DNA of 64,000 nucleotides from Pseudomonadota bacterium (GTDB taxonomy: Bacteria > Pseudomonadota > Alphaproteobacteria > Acetobacterales > Acetobacteraceae). The notes under the pieces are model-generated. The model was given only the letters and a program-made list of their open reading frames with translations. It ran no database searches and had not been told where the DNA came from. The position numbers and the translations under genes are program-made. The DNA is taken from assembly GCA_021851785.1 (NCBI GenBank), contig JAJZBV010000008.1, positions 1-64,000 of the forward strand. Reading direction: 5' to 3'. This document shows, in pieces, positions 25,868 to 33,553 of the stretch; position 1 is the first letter of the stretch; each line of letters starts with the position of its first letter.

Positions 25868-27181
25868 TCAACCGCCCGGCCGGCCGATGCCGTGATAGGC
25901 AAAGCCCGCCGCGCGCAGCGTCGCGGGGTCGAAAATATTGCGCAGATCGATCACCGCCCGCCCGCGCATGGTCTCGGCGAGGCGCGCCGGGTCGAGGGCG
26001 CGGAACTCGTTCCATTCGGTCGCCACCACCAGCGCCTCCGCCGCCTCCAAGGCGGCGAGCGCGTTCGGGCAATAGGTCACGCCGTCCGGCAGCATCATTC
26101 GCGCCTGCGCCATCCCCTGCGGATCATAGACCCGGACATGGGCGCCATCGCCGACCAGGCGCGAGACGATCGGGATCGCCGGGGAATCGCGCATGTCATC
26201 GGTTTCGGGCTTGAAGGTGAGGCCGAGGACGGCGATGGTCTTGCCGCGCACCGTGCCGCCGCAGGCGGCGATGACGCGCCCGGCCATCCCCGCCTTGCGC
26301 GCCTCGTTCACCGCGACCACGGTCTCGATCAGCCGGCTCGGCGCGCCGGCGTCCTGGGCGATGCGGACCAAAGCGAGCGTGTCCTTGGGAAAGCAGGAGC
26401 CGCCGAAGCCGGGGCCGGGGTGGAGGAATTTCCGCCCGATGCGGCCATCGAGCCCGATCCCGCGCGCGACGTCATGGACATCGGCGCCGGCCTTCTCGGC
26501 GAGATCGGCCATTTCGTTGATGAACGCGACCTTCATCGCGAGAAAGGCATTGGCGGCGTATTTGGTGAGTTCGGCGGACTCCAGATTGGTGAAGACGATC
26601 GGCGTCTCGATCAGGTAGAGCGGGCGATAGAGTTGGCGCAGCACCTCGCGCGCCCCCTCCTCCTCGACGCCGATCACCACCCGGTCGGGGCGCATGAAAT
26701 CGGCGATCGCGCTGCCTTCGCGGAGAAATTCCGGGTTGGAGGCGACGGCGCAGGGAAGATCGGGGCGGACATCGCGGAGGATCGCCGCGATGCGCCGGCC
26801 GGTGCCGACCGGCACCGTCGATTTGGTGACGATCACCGCCGGACGGGTCAAGGCGCGGGCCACCTGCTCGGCGGCGGCATAGACATAGGTGAGATCGGCA
26901 TGGCCATCGCCGCGCCGGCTCGGCGTGCCGACGGCGATGAACACCGCCTCGGCGCCGGCGAGGGCGGCGGCGAGATCATCGGTGAAGGAGAGCCGCCCGG
27001 CGGCGACGTTGCCGGCGACGAGCGCGTCGAGCCCGGGCTCATAGATCGGCATGCGCCCGGCATGCAAGGCCGCGAGCCGCCCGGGATCGGCCTCGACCAC
27101 GGAGACCTCGACACCGAATTCAGCGAAACACGCCGCCGAGACCAGCCCGACATAACCGCCGCCAATCATCGCGATGCGCAT
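25868..27181 (-). CDS. ugd: UDP-glucose 6-dehydrogenase
   Basis: A 437-residue NAD-dependent enzyme that oxidises UDP-glucose to UDP-glucuronate for exopolysaccharide or lipid sugar synthesis. The Rossmann motif GGGYVG is at 7-12; TKSTVPVGTG lies near 119-128; ELTKYAANAFLAMKVAF holds the conserved lysine K207; the catalytic cysteine is C263 in GFGGSCFPKDT. ATG 27181 is chosen because GAGGGGAAG lies about 9 bases upstream; a GTG nine bases earlier is too close to it. It abuts the methyltransferase-glycosyltransferase gene downstream. Confidence 0.95.
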   Translation of the reverse strand: MRIAMIGGGYVGLVSAACFAEFGVEVSVVEADPGRLAALHAGRMPIYEPGLDALVAGNVAAGRLSFTDDLAAALAGAEAVFIAVGTPSRRGDGHADLTYVYAAAEQVARALTRPAVIVTKSTVPVGTGRRIAAILRDVRPDLPCAVASNPEFLREGSAIADFMRPDRVVIGVEEEGAREVLRQLYRPLYLIETPIVFTNLESAELTKYAANAFLAMKVAFINEMADLAEKAGADVHDVARGIGLDGRIGRKFLHPGPGFGGSCFPKDTLALVRIAQDAGAPSRLIETVVAVNEARKAGMAGRVIAACGGTVRGKTIAVLGLTFKPETDDMRDSPAIPIVSRLVGDGAHVRVYDPQGMAQARMMLPDGVTYCPNALAALEAAEALVVATEWNEFRALDPARLAETMRGRAVIDLRNIFDPATLRAAGFAYHGIGRPGG

Positions 27182-27262
27182 GCGCAGCACTTCCCCTCAC
27201 GCGAAACCCGTCCGACACGGCGCCGAACCTAGCCGGGCCATGGTGAATTTAGCGTATAATCC

Positions 27263-27610
27263 TCACGCTTTCGACTGCGCGAGGATGTTTTTCTCGAGCG
27301 CCTCGGCGGCGGTGTTCCATTGCGTGATCTCGTCGGTATTTTCCGGCGGATTGGTCTCATGCAGCGAGAAGCCGGTGGGGTCGTATTCGACCAGGATCGA
27401 GATATCGCCCTTATGGGCGAGCATATGGCCGGGATCATCCTCGGTGATGGTCCAGCCGAGACCGGTCGCGGCGCGGCGGATCTGCGCCTGGCGCGCCTCG
27501 ATGGTGCCGGTGGTGGTGGCGAAGGGCTCGGCCATCACCTCATAGGGGGTGGTCACCGAGCAGCCGGCGGCGACCAAAAGGCCGAGCAAAACCAGACAGC
27601 GTGGCGGCAT
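27263..27610 (-). CDS. hypothetical lipoprotein
   Basis: A 115-residue protein with a lipoprotein signal: LVLLGLLVAAGC places the acylated cysteine at residue 17. The mature part (TTTGTIEARQAQIRRAATGLGWTITEDDPGHMLAHKGDISILVEYD) has a beta-rich look, and the C-terminus is helical. No known domain is recognised. Its ATG overlaps the stop of the upstream glycosyltransferase by one base, so it is likely coupled to it and located in the periplasm-facing membrane. Confidence 0.75.
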   Translation of the reverse strand: MPPRCLVLLGLLVAAGCSVTTPYEVMAEPFATTTGTIEARQAQIRRAATGLGWTITEDDPGHMLAHKGDISILVEYDPTGFSLHETNPPENTDEITQWNTAAEALEKNILAQSKA

Positions 27611-28362
27611 CAGAGATGCTCCTCGGGCAGGGTGAGCGCCCGCCATAGCGACCACGGCGAAAGCCCGCGGGCAAGCAGCCGGGCGGCGACCACCAGGACA
27701 ATCTTCGTAACATCCGCCACCGGGCGGAAATGGCTGGCCCGCTGGCTCGCTCCTCCATAAAGCGCCGGCACGTCGACGGCAATGGTGCGATAGCCGGCCC
27801 GCGCCGCCTCGATCAGCAGCGCCGCCTCGAAGGCGAAGCCGCGCGGGCGGCGCCTGCGCGCCGGCAAAGCGCGCAGCAAGGTCGCGGGATAGACACGAAA
27901 ACCGCACTGGCTGTCAGCGATCGGGTGGCCCGCGGCCCAGGAGATCCAGAAATCGGCGACGCGATTGGCGACCCGCCGGCTGCGCGGCGCGGGCAATCGG
28001 CTGGCCCGGCGGGAGCCGATCACGATGCGGTGTGGCGCGCGCCGTGCCGCGGCGAGCAGGCGCGGCAGATCCTCCGGCCGGTGCTGGCCGTCGCCATCGA
28101 GGGTCGCGATGAACGCGGCGCCGGCGGCCAAGGCGGCGGCGAAGCCGGTCTCCAGCGCCGCCCCTTTGCCGCGCCGCGCCGGATGGCGGAGCACCAGCGC
28201 CCCGGCCGCCGCGGCGCGCGCGCCGGTCGCATCCGCCGAGCCGTCATCGACGACGATCACCCGCGCGGCGAAAGGCAGGCAGCCGGCAACGATCGTGGCG
28301 ATGCTTCCCGCCTCCTCGCGGGCCGGGATCACCACCACCACCTTTGCCGTACCTTTTGCCAT
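27610..28362 (-). CDS. family 2 glycosyltransferase (dolichyl/undecaprenyl-phosphate sugar transferase type)
   Basis: A 250-residue GT-A fold enzyme. VVVVIPAREEAGSI (near 7-20) opens the nucleotide-sugar site, VIVVDDGSADAT follows, RGKGAALETG and FIATLDGDGQHRPED provide the DxD metal motif, and DSQCGFRVYPATLLRAL is the acceptor-side motif. Without C-terminal membrane helices it resembles the soluble dolichol-phosphate-mannose-synthase group. ATG 28362 is preferred; an upstream ATG at 28446 would run into the divergent gene's leader. It probably works with the neighbouring ugd and fusion glycosyltransferase on surface glycans. Confidence 0.85.
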   Translation of the reverse strand: MAKGTAKVVVVIPAREEAGSIATIVAGCLPFAARVIVVDDGSADATGARAAAAGALVLRHPARRGKGAALETGFAAALAAGAAFIATLDGDGQHRPEDLPRLLAAARRAPHRIVIGSRRASRLPAPRSRRVANRVADFWISWAAGHPIADSQCGFRVYPATLLRALPARRRRPRGFAFEAALLIEAARAGYRTIAVDVPALYGGASQRASHFRPVADVTKIVLVVAARLLARGLSPWSLWRALTLPEEHL

Positions 28363-28448
28363 GTTCGGAGAGAGCGATATCGCAGCCGGGCCCGATCGCG
28401 CTATAGAGAGCGCCTCTTTGGTGGCAATTCTGCAAGGGGAAACCATCC

Positions 28449-29756
28449 GTGTCCGTTCCTTGCGACATTCTGGTGATCGGCGGCGGTCCGGCCGGCGCCA
28501 CCGCCGCGGCGCTGCTCGCCGAGGCCGGCCATGACGTCGTCATGCTCGAAAAAGCGGCGCATCCGCGCTTTCATATCGGCGAATCCCTGCTCCCCGCCAA
28601 TCTCCCCTTGCTGGAGCGGCTGGGCGTCGCGGCGCAAGTGGCGGCGATCGGGGTCAAAAAACCGGGCGCCGAATTCGTCTCCGACGCCCATCATCGCGCC
28701 GTCGCCTACCCGTTCGCGTCCGGCGACAGCGCGGCGCGGCCCGATTACAGCTATCAGGTGCCGCGCGCCGCCTTCGACGCCATCCTGTTCGCGAACGCGC
28801 TTCGCCGCGGCGCGCGCGGGATCCAGAACACGCGGGTGATCGCCGCCCGTCTCACCCAAGGCGCGCCGGCCGAGATCACCGCCATCGGCGCCGGCGGCGA
28901 AACCCTTCACTTCGCTCCCCGCTTCGTCCTCGACGCCTCCGGGCGCGATACCTTCCTCGCCACCCGCGCGCGTCTCAAGACCGCCCACAAGCACAACAAC
29001 ACCGCCGCGATCTTCGGTCATTTCCGCAACGTCGCCTGCCATCGCGACGGGCGTCACGGGTATATCAGCATCCATCTCGCCGAAAACGGCTGGTTCTGGT
29101 TCATCCCGCTCCCCGACGGCGTGACCAGCGTCGGCTTCGTCGGCAATCAGGCGGCGTTCCGCCGCCGCGGCGCCGATATCGAGGAGTTTTTTCGCGCCCG
29201 CATCGCGGCCAGCCCGAGCGTCGCCCAGCGCATGGCGCCGGCGGTGGCGCTGGGCGCGGTCACCGCGACCGGCAATTATTCCTATCGCGCCCGCGCGGCC
29301 GGCGGCGACGGATATTTCCTGATCGGCGATGCCTTCGCCTTCATCGATCCGATTTTTTCGAGCGGCGTCATGCTGGCGATGCGCGGCGCCGAACTCGGCG
29401 CCGGGGTCGCGAGCGCCTGGCTCGCCGACCGGCGCGCCGGGCTGCGTCTCGCGCGGCAGGCGGAGGCGCGGATGCGCCGCTCCCTCGACGGCCTCGACTG
29501 GCTGATCCGGCGGATCAACACCCCGGCTCTCCGCGACATGTTCATGGCGCCGCAGGATCGTTTCGGCATGCGCGCCGGCCTGGTGTCGCTGCTCGCCGGC
29601 GATCTCGACGCGCCGCGGCTTCACCTTCCGGTGCTCGCCTTCAAGGCCTCGTTCCACCTGCTCAACGCCATGCGCCGCCTCGGCTACCAGCTCCAGCCCG
29701 ACGGCTCGCTGCTCCGCGCCGGCGGCGGAGAAGGCGAAAGAGCCGTTCTTTTTTGA
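28449..29756 (+). CDS. FAD-dependent halogenase-like monooxygenase
   Basis: A 435-residue flavoprotein. GGGPAGA at 11-17 binds FAD; GESLLP at 44-49, GWFWFIP at 214-220 (the WxWxIP motif of flavin-dependent halogenases) and GDAFAFIDPIFSSGV follow in family order. A lysine pair (GVKKPGAEF, 68-76) lies where halogenases keep the chlorinating lysine. A halogenase or related hydroxylase/reductase function is possible; the substrate is unknown and no biosynthetic cluster surrounds it. The start is GTG with GGGG nine bases upstream. Its last codons and TGA lie inside the composite hairpin element, so the C-terminal VLF is repeat-encoded. Confidence 0.8.
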   Translation: MSVPCDILVIGGGPAGATAAALLAEAGHDVVMLEKAAHPRFHIGESLLPANLPLLERLGVAAQVAAIGVKKPGAEFVSDAHHRAVAYPFASGDSAARPDYSYQVPRAAFDAILFANALRRGARGIQNTRVIAARLTQGAPAEITAIGAGGETLHFAPRFVLDASGRDTFLATRARLKTAHKHNNTAAIFGHFRNVACHRDGRHGYISIHLAENGWFWFIPLPDGVTSVGFVGNQAAFRRRGADIEEFFRARIAASPSVAQRMAPAVALGAVTATGNYSYRARAAGGDGYFLIGDAFAFIDPIFSSGVMLAMRGAELGAGVASAWLADRRAGLRLARQAEARMRRSLDGLDWLIRRINTPALRDMFMAPQDRFGMRAGLVSLLAGDLDAPRLHLPVLAFKASFHLLNAMRRLGYQLQPDGSLLRAGGGEGERAVLF

Positions 29757-29853
29757 AAAAACTTTTACCCGTTGGGCAGTGCCTACGGCACCGCCCGCTC
29801 CGAGAAAACAGGAAGCAAAGTCTTTTTGCTTCTTTTTCGGAAGTCAAAAGAAG
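29745..29853. repeat. composite three-hairpin element, copy 3
   Basis: H1 is shortened (GTTCTTTTTT then GAAAAAAC), H2 pairs GGGCAGTGCC with GGCACCGCCC (29774-29796), and H3 pairs CTTCTTTTT with AAAAGAAG (29829-29853). It overlaps the 3' end of the halogenase-like gene and separates it from the convergent binding-protein gene. Confidence 0.75.
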
Positions 29854-29863
29854 AGCTTTTTAC

Positions 29864-30868
29864 TCAAAGCCCGCGCGCGATCAGTCCGGGAAGGCTCCCG
29901 CGATCGATCTCGATCACCCGGTCGGCGCGGATCAGGTGATGCGCGAGGTCGATATCGGCGAGGCCGAGGCCCGGAATCTCGACCCCGGTGTGGAGGCCGT
30001 GCCCGGTGAAAATCATGCCGCAAACCGCGGCGATGGCGGTGCCGGCCGCGATCGGGTTCCAGCAGAAGGCGCGCCGGATCGCGCCCGCCAAAATCAGGTC
30101 GCGGGCTTGCGAGGGCAGCGCCATGCCGACGACCGCGACCCGCGCCGCGAGCCCGCGCGCGGCGACGATTTTCCCGGCGCCGACCGCGCCGTTCTCGCCG
30201 AACGCGAGAATCCCGCCGAGATCGGGGAATGCCTCGATCACGTCCTCGGTGATGCGGCTGGCGGCGGCGATCTCGAGACCGTCGGGAAAGCGCGGCGCGG
30301 CCAGCGCCATCGCCGGGAAATGGGCTTTCTGATGGGCGATGGCGGCGTCCGCCCAGAGCCGGTGCGACGGCATCCCAAGGGTTCCGACATAGACGGCATA
30401 TTTCCCCTGCCCACCCATTTCGCGCGCCAGCGCCTGCATTTGCAGCGCGCCGAAGGCGGCGGGATCGACCGGTTCGACATCCCAGCTGCGCGCCGCGATC
30501 GCGCCGCCTTGCAGGGTGAGGACGAGGATCCCGGCGTCACGCGCCGCCTGGGCGAGCGGGGCGAGCCGCGTGGTCTCGAGCGGCATCAGGGCGATGGCAT
30601 CGACGGCGCCGCCCTTGCCATCGATGAGCCCTTGCATCAGCGCGGCTTGGCGCGCCGGGTCGGGGCGGTCGGGGCCGATCAGGCTGGTATTGACGAAAAA
30701 CCCCTGGCCACCCTGGCGCAGGCCTTTCGCCATCAGATCGGCCCACGGGGTTCCGATGATGTCGGCGATCATCACCAGGGTTTTCTGGTGCATCTGCGCC
30801 CGCGCCGGGCGGAGTGCCGCGCCAAGCCCGGCAAGACCGATCAGCCCGAGCGCTGCGCGGCGATGCAT
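29864..30868 (-). CDS. periplasmic sugar-type substrate-binding protein, orphan
   Basis: A 334-residue protein with a twin-arginine-like or Sec signal (MHRRAALGLIGLAGLG, ending PARAQ) and the two-lobed type 1 periplasmic-binding fold: KTLVMIADIIGTPWADLMAKGLRQG opening, IDGKGGAVDAIALMP, VLTLQGG, and GILAFGENGAVGAGKIVAARG late. It resembles ribose/autoinducer-2 binding proteins. No ABC permease or ATPase gene adjoins it, so it may serve a distant transporter or act as a receptor. The ligand is unknown. It is divergent from copC. Confidence 0.82.
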   Translation of the reverse strand: MHRRAALGLIGLAGLGAALRPARAQMHQKTLVMIADIIGTPWADLMAKGLRQGGQGFFVNTSLIGPDRPDPARQAALMQGLIDGKGGAVDAIALMPLETTRLAPLAQAARDAGILVLTLQGGAIAARSWDVEPVDPAAFGALQMQALAREMGGQGKYAVYVGTLGMPSHRLWADAAIAHQKAHFPAMALAAPRFPDGLEIAAASRITEDVIEAFPDLGGILAFGENGAVGAGKIVAARGLAARVAVVGMALPSQARDLILAGAIRRAFCWNPIAAGTAIAAVCGMIFTGHGLHTGVEIPGLGLADIDLAHHLIRADRVIEIDRGSLPGLIARGL

Positions 30869-31098
30869 GCTGTTTCCCCGATGTCCCAGAGCGTCGCGAT
30901 GATCGGCGAAACGGGAGGATCGCGCAAGCGGATGGCGGGATGGAGCGGTATGGACGGGAAGCCACGTCCCGGCTAGCGTTTTTTGCCCTAGATGCGCGGA
31001 AAACCCGCGAGACCAGTTGCCGGCCGATGGTTTGCGAGCTTGGGGCGGCGCTTCGGCCCGTGCCGGGGGTCTCGGCTCGTTTCAGGAAAAATGCCGTC

Positions 31099-31506
31099 AT
31101 GATGAAATTTCGTTTCCGGCGCGCGGCGCCGTTTGCCGCCGTGTCCCTGCTCTGGCTTCTCCCTCCCCTGGTTTCGCTCGGAATGCCGGCCGCCGCCTTC
31201 GCCCATGCCTATCTCCGGGCGAGCGAACCGACGAACGAGGCGGCGCTGAAGACGGCGCCCAAGGAGGTCGCGATCGAGTTCACCGAAGCGGTCGCGCCGC
31301 GCCTTTCCGGGATCGCCGTCGAGGACGGCGCCGGCGCGCGCGTCGATCGCGGCGATCTCCATCCCGAGGGCCAGGAGGGCACGCGGCTCGGTATCGGTCT
31401 CCCGCCGCTCAAGCCCGGCGTTTACACCGTCCATTGGCACGCGGTCGCCGCCGATGACGGGCACAAGACGGCGGGGAGTTTCCGTTTCACCGTCCTCGCC
31501 CCCTGA
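31099..31506 (+). CDS. copC: copper resistance protein CopC
   Basis: A 135-residue periplasmic copper-binding protein. After a signal peptide ending AAAFA the mature protein begins HAYLRASEPTNEA, so the N-terminal histidine H36 can form the copper brace; the C-terminal HWHAVAADDGHKTAGSFRF supplies the conserved aspartate-histidine ligands. The domain is a seven-stranded beta-sandwich. It hands copper to CopD or other acceptors. ATG 31099 is followed by a good signal peptide, with AGGA 11 bases upstream. copD starts 10 bp after its stop. Confidence 0.92.
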   Translation: MMKFRFRRAAPFAAVSLLWLLPPLVSLGMPAAAFAHAYLRASEPTNEAALKTAPKEVAIEFTEAVAPRLSGIAVEDGAGARVDRGDLHPEGQEGTRLGIGLPPLKPGVYTVHWHAVAADDGHKTAGSFRFTVLAP

Positions 31507-31516
31507 GGCTGGGGCG

Positions 31517-32461
31517 ATGAATGGCGCCGAGGTCGCGGCGGCGGTCGCGCGGTTCGCGCAAATCCTGGGCATGATTTCGGCCTTCGGGGCGCTCGGTTTT
31601 CGCCTGCTGGTTTTGCCGGGCGTTGGGCGAGACGAAGCCCTTGTCGCCGAGATGGCGGCCAGGCTCGGGCTTCTTGCGCAAGCGAGCCTCGCGTTCGCGC
31701 TCCTCGGCGGGCTGGCGCGGCTCGGCTGGCAAGCGGCGGTGGTTGGCGATGCCGGCGGGGGCGAGGCCGGCTCGGTTTCGGCGCTGGTCGCGGCGGCGGC
31801 GGACATGGTCGCGCTGACCCGGTTTGGTCAGTTCCTCGCCCTGCAATGGCTGGCGCTCGCCCTCGCGCTGGTGCTGTCGCCGGGGCGCGGGCGGCCCGCC
31901 GCTTGCGCCGCTCTCGCCGGGCTCACCCTCGCGCTGGTGCTGGCGGCGGGAAGCGGGCACGGCGCGGCGATGCCGGGATGGCGGGGCGATGTTCTGTGGA
32001 TGGTGGCCAGCCTTCATGTTCTTGCCGCCGGGGTCTGGCTCGGCGGCCTCGCGCCGCTCTCGCTGCTGCTCCGCCGCCTTCCCGCGCCCGCCGCGGCGGC
32101 GGCGGTCGCGCGGTTTTCCGCGCTCGCGACGATCGCCGTTGCCGTGCTCGCGCTCTCGGCGCTGGCCCAGGGAGCGGCGCTGATCGGCGGCCTCGCCGCT
32201 CTCGCCGCGAGCCCCTATGGACGGCTCATCCTGGTGAAGACGCTGCTGTTCTTGACCCTGCTCGGGTTTGGCGCGCGCAACCGGCTGTTGCTGCTCCCGG
32301 CCCTCGCCGGCGCCAATGGGCCGATCGCCTTGCGCGCTCTGCGGCGCGGCCTGGGCTGGGCAATGGCGCTCGCGCTGGCGGTGCTGCTCGCCGCGAGCTT
32401 TCTCGGGAGCCTCGCGCCCGGGCAAGATTTTCGTGGAGGCGATACGCTGGCCGCCTCATAA
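31517..32461 (+). CDS. copD: copper resistance membrane protein CopD
   Basis: A 314-residue integral-membrane protein with about eight hydrophobic segments. The pattern RFAQILGMISAFGALGFRLL, SLHVLAAGVWLGGLAPLSLLL and GRLILVKTLLFLTLLGFGARNR is typical of the CopD domain, with the conserved His and Lys in the second and third. It is thought to move copper across the inner membrane in concert with CopC. GGGG precedes the ATG by a few bases. The composite hairpin element follows and separates it from the convergent amidotransferase gene. Confidence 0.9.
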   Translation: MNGAEVAAAVARFAQILGMISAFGALGFRLLVLPGVGRDEALVAEMAARLGLLAQASLAFALLGGLARLGWQAAVVGDAGGGEAGSVSALVAAAADMVALTRFGQFLALQWLALALALVLSPGRGRPAACAALAGLTLALVLAAGSGHGAAMPGWRGDVLWMVASLHVLAAGVWLGGLAPLSLLLRRLPAPAAAAAVARFSALATIAVAVLALSALAQGAALIGGLAALAASPYGRLILVKTLLFLTLLGFGARNRLLLLPALAGANGPIALRALRRGLGWAMALALAVLLAASFLGSLAPGQDFRGGDTLAAS

Positions 32462-32478
32462 GGGGGAAAAGTTTTTTG

Positions 32479-32525
32479 GTTCTTTTTTCAAAAAGAACAG
32501 GACTTCTTTTTTGTAAAAAAAGAAG
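32479..32525. repeat. composite element, copy 4 (two hairpins)
   Basis: Two perfect hairpins: GTTCTTTTTT with AAAAAGAAC (32479-32498) and CTTCTTTTTT with AAAAAAGAAG (32503-32525). The GGCAGTGCC hairpin is absent. It lies exactly between convergent copD and the amidotransferase gene. Confidence 0.75.
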
Positions 32526-32536
32526 CAAAAAAACTT

Positions 32537-33277
32537 TTATCCTGGAAAGGTTGGGCGCGGTCGTTCGCGGCAGGCGGCGGCGAAGGCGGCGAAGAGACGG
32601 TGGCTCGCCGCGTTTTCCCCGGCGCGCCATTCCGGGTGCCATTGCACGCCGATCGCGAAGCCTTTCGCGTCCGCGGCGCGGACGCCCTCGATGGTGCCGT
32701 CGGGGGCGGTGGCCTCGATCACGAGGGCGGGCGCCGGCCGGTCGATCGCCTGTTCGTGGACGGAGTTCACCATGATTTCGGCGGCGCCGATGATCTCGGC
32801 GAGCCGGCCGGAGAGCCGCACCTGATGGCGGGCGGCGTAGCGCGCCTCGCGATCGCTCTCATGGCCGAGATGGGTGAGGCGCCCGGGGACGGCGCTGAGC
32901 TTCTGGATCAGCGTGCCGCCGAGGGCGACGTTCAGCTCCTGAATGCCGCGGCAGATGGCGAGCAGCGGCAGGCCGGCGGCGAGCGCTTCGCGGGTGAGGG
33001 CAAGGGTGGTCGCGTCGCGGGCCGGGTCATGGGCGCCGGGGGTCAGATCCTCGGCGGCGCCGTAGCGCCAGGGCTCGACATTGCTCGGGCTGCCGTCGAG
33101 CAGCAGGCCGTCGAGCCGGGGAAGCAGCGCCAGCGCCGCCTCGCCGATCGGCGGGATCAGCACCGGGACGCAGCCGGCGGCGTCCAACAGCGCCGCGCCA
33201 TAACGCGCCGGGGCGCTGTGATGCACCTGCCCCTTGCTCGCGATCGCGCAGGCGGGAATACCGACGACGACGGCCAT
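32537..33277 (-). CDS. class I glutamine amidotransferase (peptidase C26, gamma-glutamyl hydrolase type)
   Basis: A 246-residue cytosolic hydrolase of the PuuD-like family. The catalytic triad is C109 in LAICRGIQELNVALGG, and H214 and E216 in GVQWHPEW. VNSVHEQAID is the family's substrate-side motif. PuuD cleaves gamma-glutamyl-GABA in putrescine breakdown; other members act on gamma-glutamyl conjugates, and no other puu gene is nearby, so the substrate is open. It is monocistronic and converges on copD across the composite hairpin element. Confidence 0.88.
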   Translation of the reverse strand: MAVVVGIPACAIASKGQVHHSAPARYGAALLDAAGCVPVLIPPIGEAALALLPRLDGLLLDGSPSNVEPWRYGAAEDLTPGAHDPARDATTLALTREALAAGLPLLAICRGIQELNVALGGTLIQKLSAVPGRLTHLGHESDREARYAARHQVRLSGRLAEIIGAAEIMVNSVHEQAIDRPAPALVIEATAPDGTIEGVRAADAKGFAIGVQWHPEWRAGENAASHRLFAAFAAACRERPRPTFPG

Positions 33278-33553
33278 GTCGCTTTCCTTTTCCTTGTGGG
33301 GATTTCATAGACCGGATCACGCGGCGCGCAAATACGGCAGGGGCTGGCGCGGGGCCGCAATAATTTTAAGAATTTTCTCATGATACTATAATTTGGGACC
33401 GATTGCGCTGCCATGGATATTGCCAGTTATTTTTCCCACACGCTGAAATAGCTTTTGCTTCCTGGTTTGCAATCGCTCTAACCATCTCGACTGCCCCGCA
33501 AGGCTCCGGCCGATCCGCGGTGGGCGCAGCGGGAGAGGATTGGGAAGCCGCCG
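33278..33553 (+). promoter_or_regulatory. AT-rich intergenic region upstream of the Hint gene
   Basis: A patch around 33356-33480 is markedly AT-rich for this genome. It holds TATAAT at 33387-33392, but no convincing -35 hexamer at 17 bp. A Shine-Dalgarno-like GGGAAG precedes ATG 33554 by six bases. Both the amidotransferase (leftward) and the Hint gene (rightward) must be promoted here. No small gene could be supported. Confidence 0.35.

Noticed and set aside
33412-33450. Short leader-peptide frame (MDIASYFSHTLK) upstream of the Hint gene
   Set aside because: Twelve codons, no ribosome-binding site and no attenuator structure seen; likely chance.
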